From NCBI GenBank assembly GCA_900543345.1, contig UQRJ01000135.1:1-7576 (forward strand): DNA of 7,576 nucleotides, in the 5' to 3' direction. A program made the translations under genes and the position numbers. Origin of the DNA: an uncultured Sporolactobacillus sp. Lineage in GTDB: Bacteria; Bacillota; Bacilli; Bacillales; Sporolactobacillaceae. Below the pieces are notes generated by a model. That model did no database searches. It saw only the letters and a program-made list of their open reading frames with translations, and was not told the origin of the DNA. Positions 5,663-7,576 of the stretch are shown piece by piece (the stretch's first letter is position 1; every line of letters starts with the position of its first letter).

Positions 5663-7528
5663 ATGAGCCGAATCCATTCTGTCACCATTGAAGATGATTT
5701 CTGGCAAAAACGGACGGAGATCGTCCGCAACGACATGCTTCCGTTTCAGTGGCGCGTGCTTAACGATCAGGAACCGAAGGCAGCAAAAAGCGGTGTCATT
5801 CACAATTTTAAGATCGCCGCCGGTTTGGAAAAAGGCGAATTTTACGGCATGGTTTTTCAAGATACCGATTTGTATAAATGGCTCGAGGCCGTGGCTTATT
5901 CGCTAAGTCGCAAACCGGACAAGCAGCTGCGCCGGCAGGCCGATTCGGCAATCGATCTGATTGCCGCCGCGCAGCTTGACGACGGTTATATCGATACGTA
6001 TTTTCAAGTGAAAGTCCCGCAATACCGCTGGAGCGACTTGGCGGACAACCACGAACTGTATTCGGCCGGACACTTGATCGAAGCCGGCGTCGCCTACTAT
6101 CAGGCAACGAAAAATGAAAAAATCTATCAGATCATCACCAAATTGGCGGACGGGCTGGTCGCCCGCTTCGGTGAAGGAAAACGCAGAGGCGTCCCCGGCC
6201 ACCCGGAAATCGAGTTGGCATTAATCCGTCTCTACCGGTTGACGAATCGTCGCGCTTATCTCGACCTGGCCCGCTATTTCGTCCTCGAGCGGGGAAAATC
6301 GCCGAATTATTTTATTGAAGAAGCCAGTGTGCGCAAAAGCAAAAACATTCCTTCATGGATCGATTTAAATTGGCACCACGGAATGATTCAGGACGAACCG
6401 GTCGATACGGCTTACCTGGTTGCCTCCCGTCCGCTGCTGGAACAGAACCATGTCGAGGGTCATGCCGTCCGTGCCGGCTACTTGTACAGCGCTTTAGCCG
6501 ACTTAGCGAAAATCGATCGCGACCCGTCACTGCAAGCGGCCTCGGAGCGGCTCTGGGACGACGCTGTCAACCGCCAAATGTATATTGAGGGCGGTCTCGG
6601 GGCAACAGCGCGCAATGAAGGCTTTTCCTACGAATATGATCTGCCCAATGAAACGAATTATTGCGAAACGTGTGCCGCCGTCGCGCTTATTTTCTGGGGC
6701 AAAAGAATGCTGCAATTGGCCAGCGATGCGGAATACGGCGATGTCATCGAACGGGCATTGTATAATAATTGTCTTGGTTCAATGGCGCTGGATGGAAAAA
6801 GTTTTTACTATCGTAACGAATTGGAAATATGGGGAGAAAAAGTGAACAAGGCGGCCCGGCCGAAATGGCATAGTTGCGCCTGCTGTCCACCTAATCTGGC
6901 CCGACTCCTCCTGTCGCTGGAACGTTACATTTATCATTTTGACGATCAAACGCATACTTTATTTGTCGATCAATTCATCGGTAGTACGATCCGCCTAACG
7001 ACTGCACGCGGCGACATCGCCGTTTGCCAGCAATCGACACTGCCGTGGGCGGGACAAGTAGATTTTACGTTCAAGCAAGTCATTCACGAACCGTTCAGTT
7101 TCGCAATGCGGACCCCGTCATGGAGTCCGCAAATCCAGATTGAATTAAACGGCCGCTCGCTCTACGAAGGGCCGGATTACAGGATTAATCGCGGCTATCT
7201 GATCTTACATCGCCGCTGGGACGCGGGCGATCGGATTGTGATCCATTTCGATATGAAGCCGAAACTGAACTTCGCGAATCTAAAAGTTAAGCAGGATGCC
7301 GGAAAAGTTGCCGTCACCAGAGGGCCGCTGCTTTATTGCGCGGAAGAAGAAGACAACGGCGATCGGCTCTGGACGTTACTTGTGCCGCAAAACGTGCATT
7401 TTTCCGAGCAATACGACGAGAACCTGCTCGGCGGCGTTGTCCGTCTCTCATTCGACGGATTCCGCGAGCTGAACTGTTCCGACGCATTGTACAGTTTTGC
7501 ACCGCCACTGCGACGCACGCAGCCGATC
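5663..7528 (+). CDS. GH127 beta-L-arabinofuranosidase-family enzyme; C-terminal end missing
   Basis: Cysteine glycosidase of the HypBA1 family (also known as DUF1680), which removes beta-L-arabinofuranose from plant glycans; other family members act on rarer pectin sugars. 622 genuine residues are visible against about 650 in characterised members, so some tens of residues are missing. An (alpha/alpha)6 barrel (about 10-420) is followed by beta-sandwich domains. E319 in RNEGFSYE is the acid/base and lies 16 residues before zinc ligand E335, the same spacing as E322/E338 in HypBA1. E335 and C337 in YCETC, with C407 and C408 in HSCACCPPN, complete the zinc site; C407 is the expected nucleophile. 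AGAGG (5651-5655) lies 7 bases before ATG 5663. It is 26 bp after GH36 with no promoter seen between, so it is very likely cotranscribed. The apparent stop at 7565-7567 and the last 12 codons before it are adapter sequence. Confidence 0.93.
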
Positions 7529-7576
7529 CTGTCTCTTATACACATCTCCGAGCCCACGAGACCCTAAGACATCTCG
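7529..7576. other. Nextera i7 adapter with index (not genomic)
   Basis: CTGTCTCTTATACACATCT (7529-7547) is the Tn5 mosaic end. The rest of the i7 adapter follows to 7562, then the 8-base index CCTAAGAC (7563-7570, which I recall as Nextera XT index N726), then ATCTCG, the start of the flow-cell P7 segment. Bases 7529-7568 are the exact reverse complement of 1-40. Genomic sequence ends at 7528. Confidence 0.98.

Noticed and set aside
7333..7557. Minus-strand frame beginning MGSEMCIRDR
   Set aside because: It starts inside the adapter and the rest is antisense to the GH127 gene.
7529..7567. C-terminal residues LSLIHISEPTRP and a stop codon for the GH127 gene
   Set aside because: They are translated from the adapter and index; the genuine gene runs off the contig at 7528.
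1..7576. A 40-base terminal inverted repeat with Tn5 mosaic ends, as if the window were a transposon
   Set aside because: The repeat includes Illumina adapter and index bases and there is no transposase gene; it is library adapter.

Overview
The window looks like a complete short-read assembly contig from a Gram-positive bacterium of the Bacillota (Bacillales or Lactobacillales; a Sporolactobacillus- or lactobacillus-like organism is a guess, not shown). The reasons are strong Shine-Dalgarno sequences, frequent TTG starts, roughly balanced base composition, a site that fits the Gram-positive CcpA (cre) consensus exactly, and protein families typical of that group. Both ends are sequencing-library adapter, not genome: bases 1-40 and 7529-7576 are Nextera i7 adapter and index. 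The genomic part is therefore 41-7528, and the first and last genes are cut by the contig ends.

Left arm, minus strand: a HAD-superfamily hydrolase (1252-1806) lies upstream of a 3'-truncated family 31 glycoside hydrolase (41-1190) of the MYORG-like, probably alpha-galactosidase, branch. A gap of about 380 bp (1840-2221) holds divergent promoters, an inverted repeat over the leftward promoter, and a 5' leader whose sequence can pair with the Shine-Dalgarno of the rightward gene.

Right arm, plus strand: an M24B Xaa-Pro peptidase (2222-3295, TTG start) ends in an intrinsic terminator. Next come a promoter whose -35 lies inside a perfect cre site, a GH36 alpha-galactosidase (3411-5636, TTG start), and, 26 bp downstream, a GH127 beta-L-arabinofuranosidase-family enzyme (5663-7528, C-terminal end missing).

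Taken together this is a catabolite-repressed locus for plant-derived oligosaccharides containing alpha-galactose and L-arabinofuranose (or related) residues. No enzyme has a visible signal peptide, so the substrates would be imported first; no transporter or regulator gene is inside the window. A speculative reading is that GH36, GH127 and the Xaa-Pro peptidase handle extensin-type glycopeptides (alpha-Gal on Ser, beta-L-Araf on Hyp, Pro/Hyp-rich peptide). The sequence is compatible with this but does not prove it.
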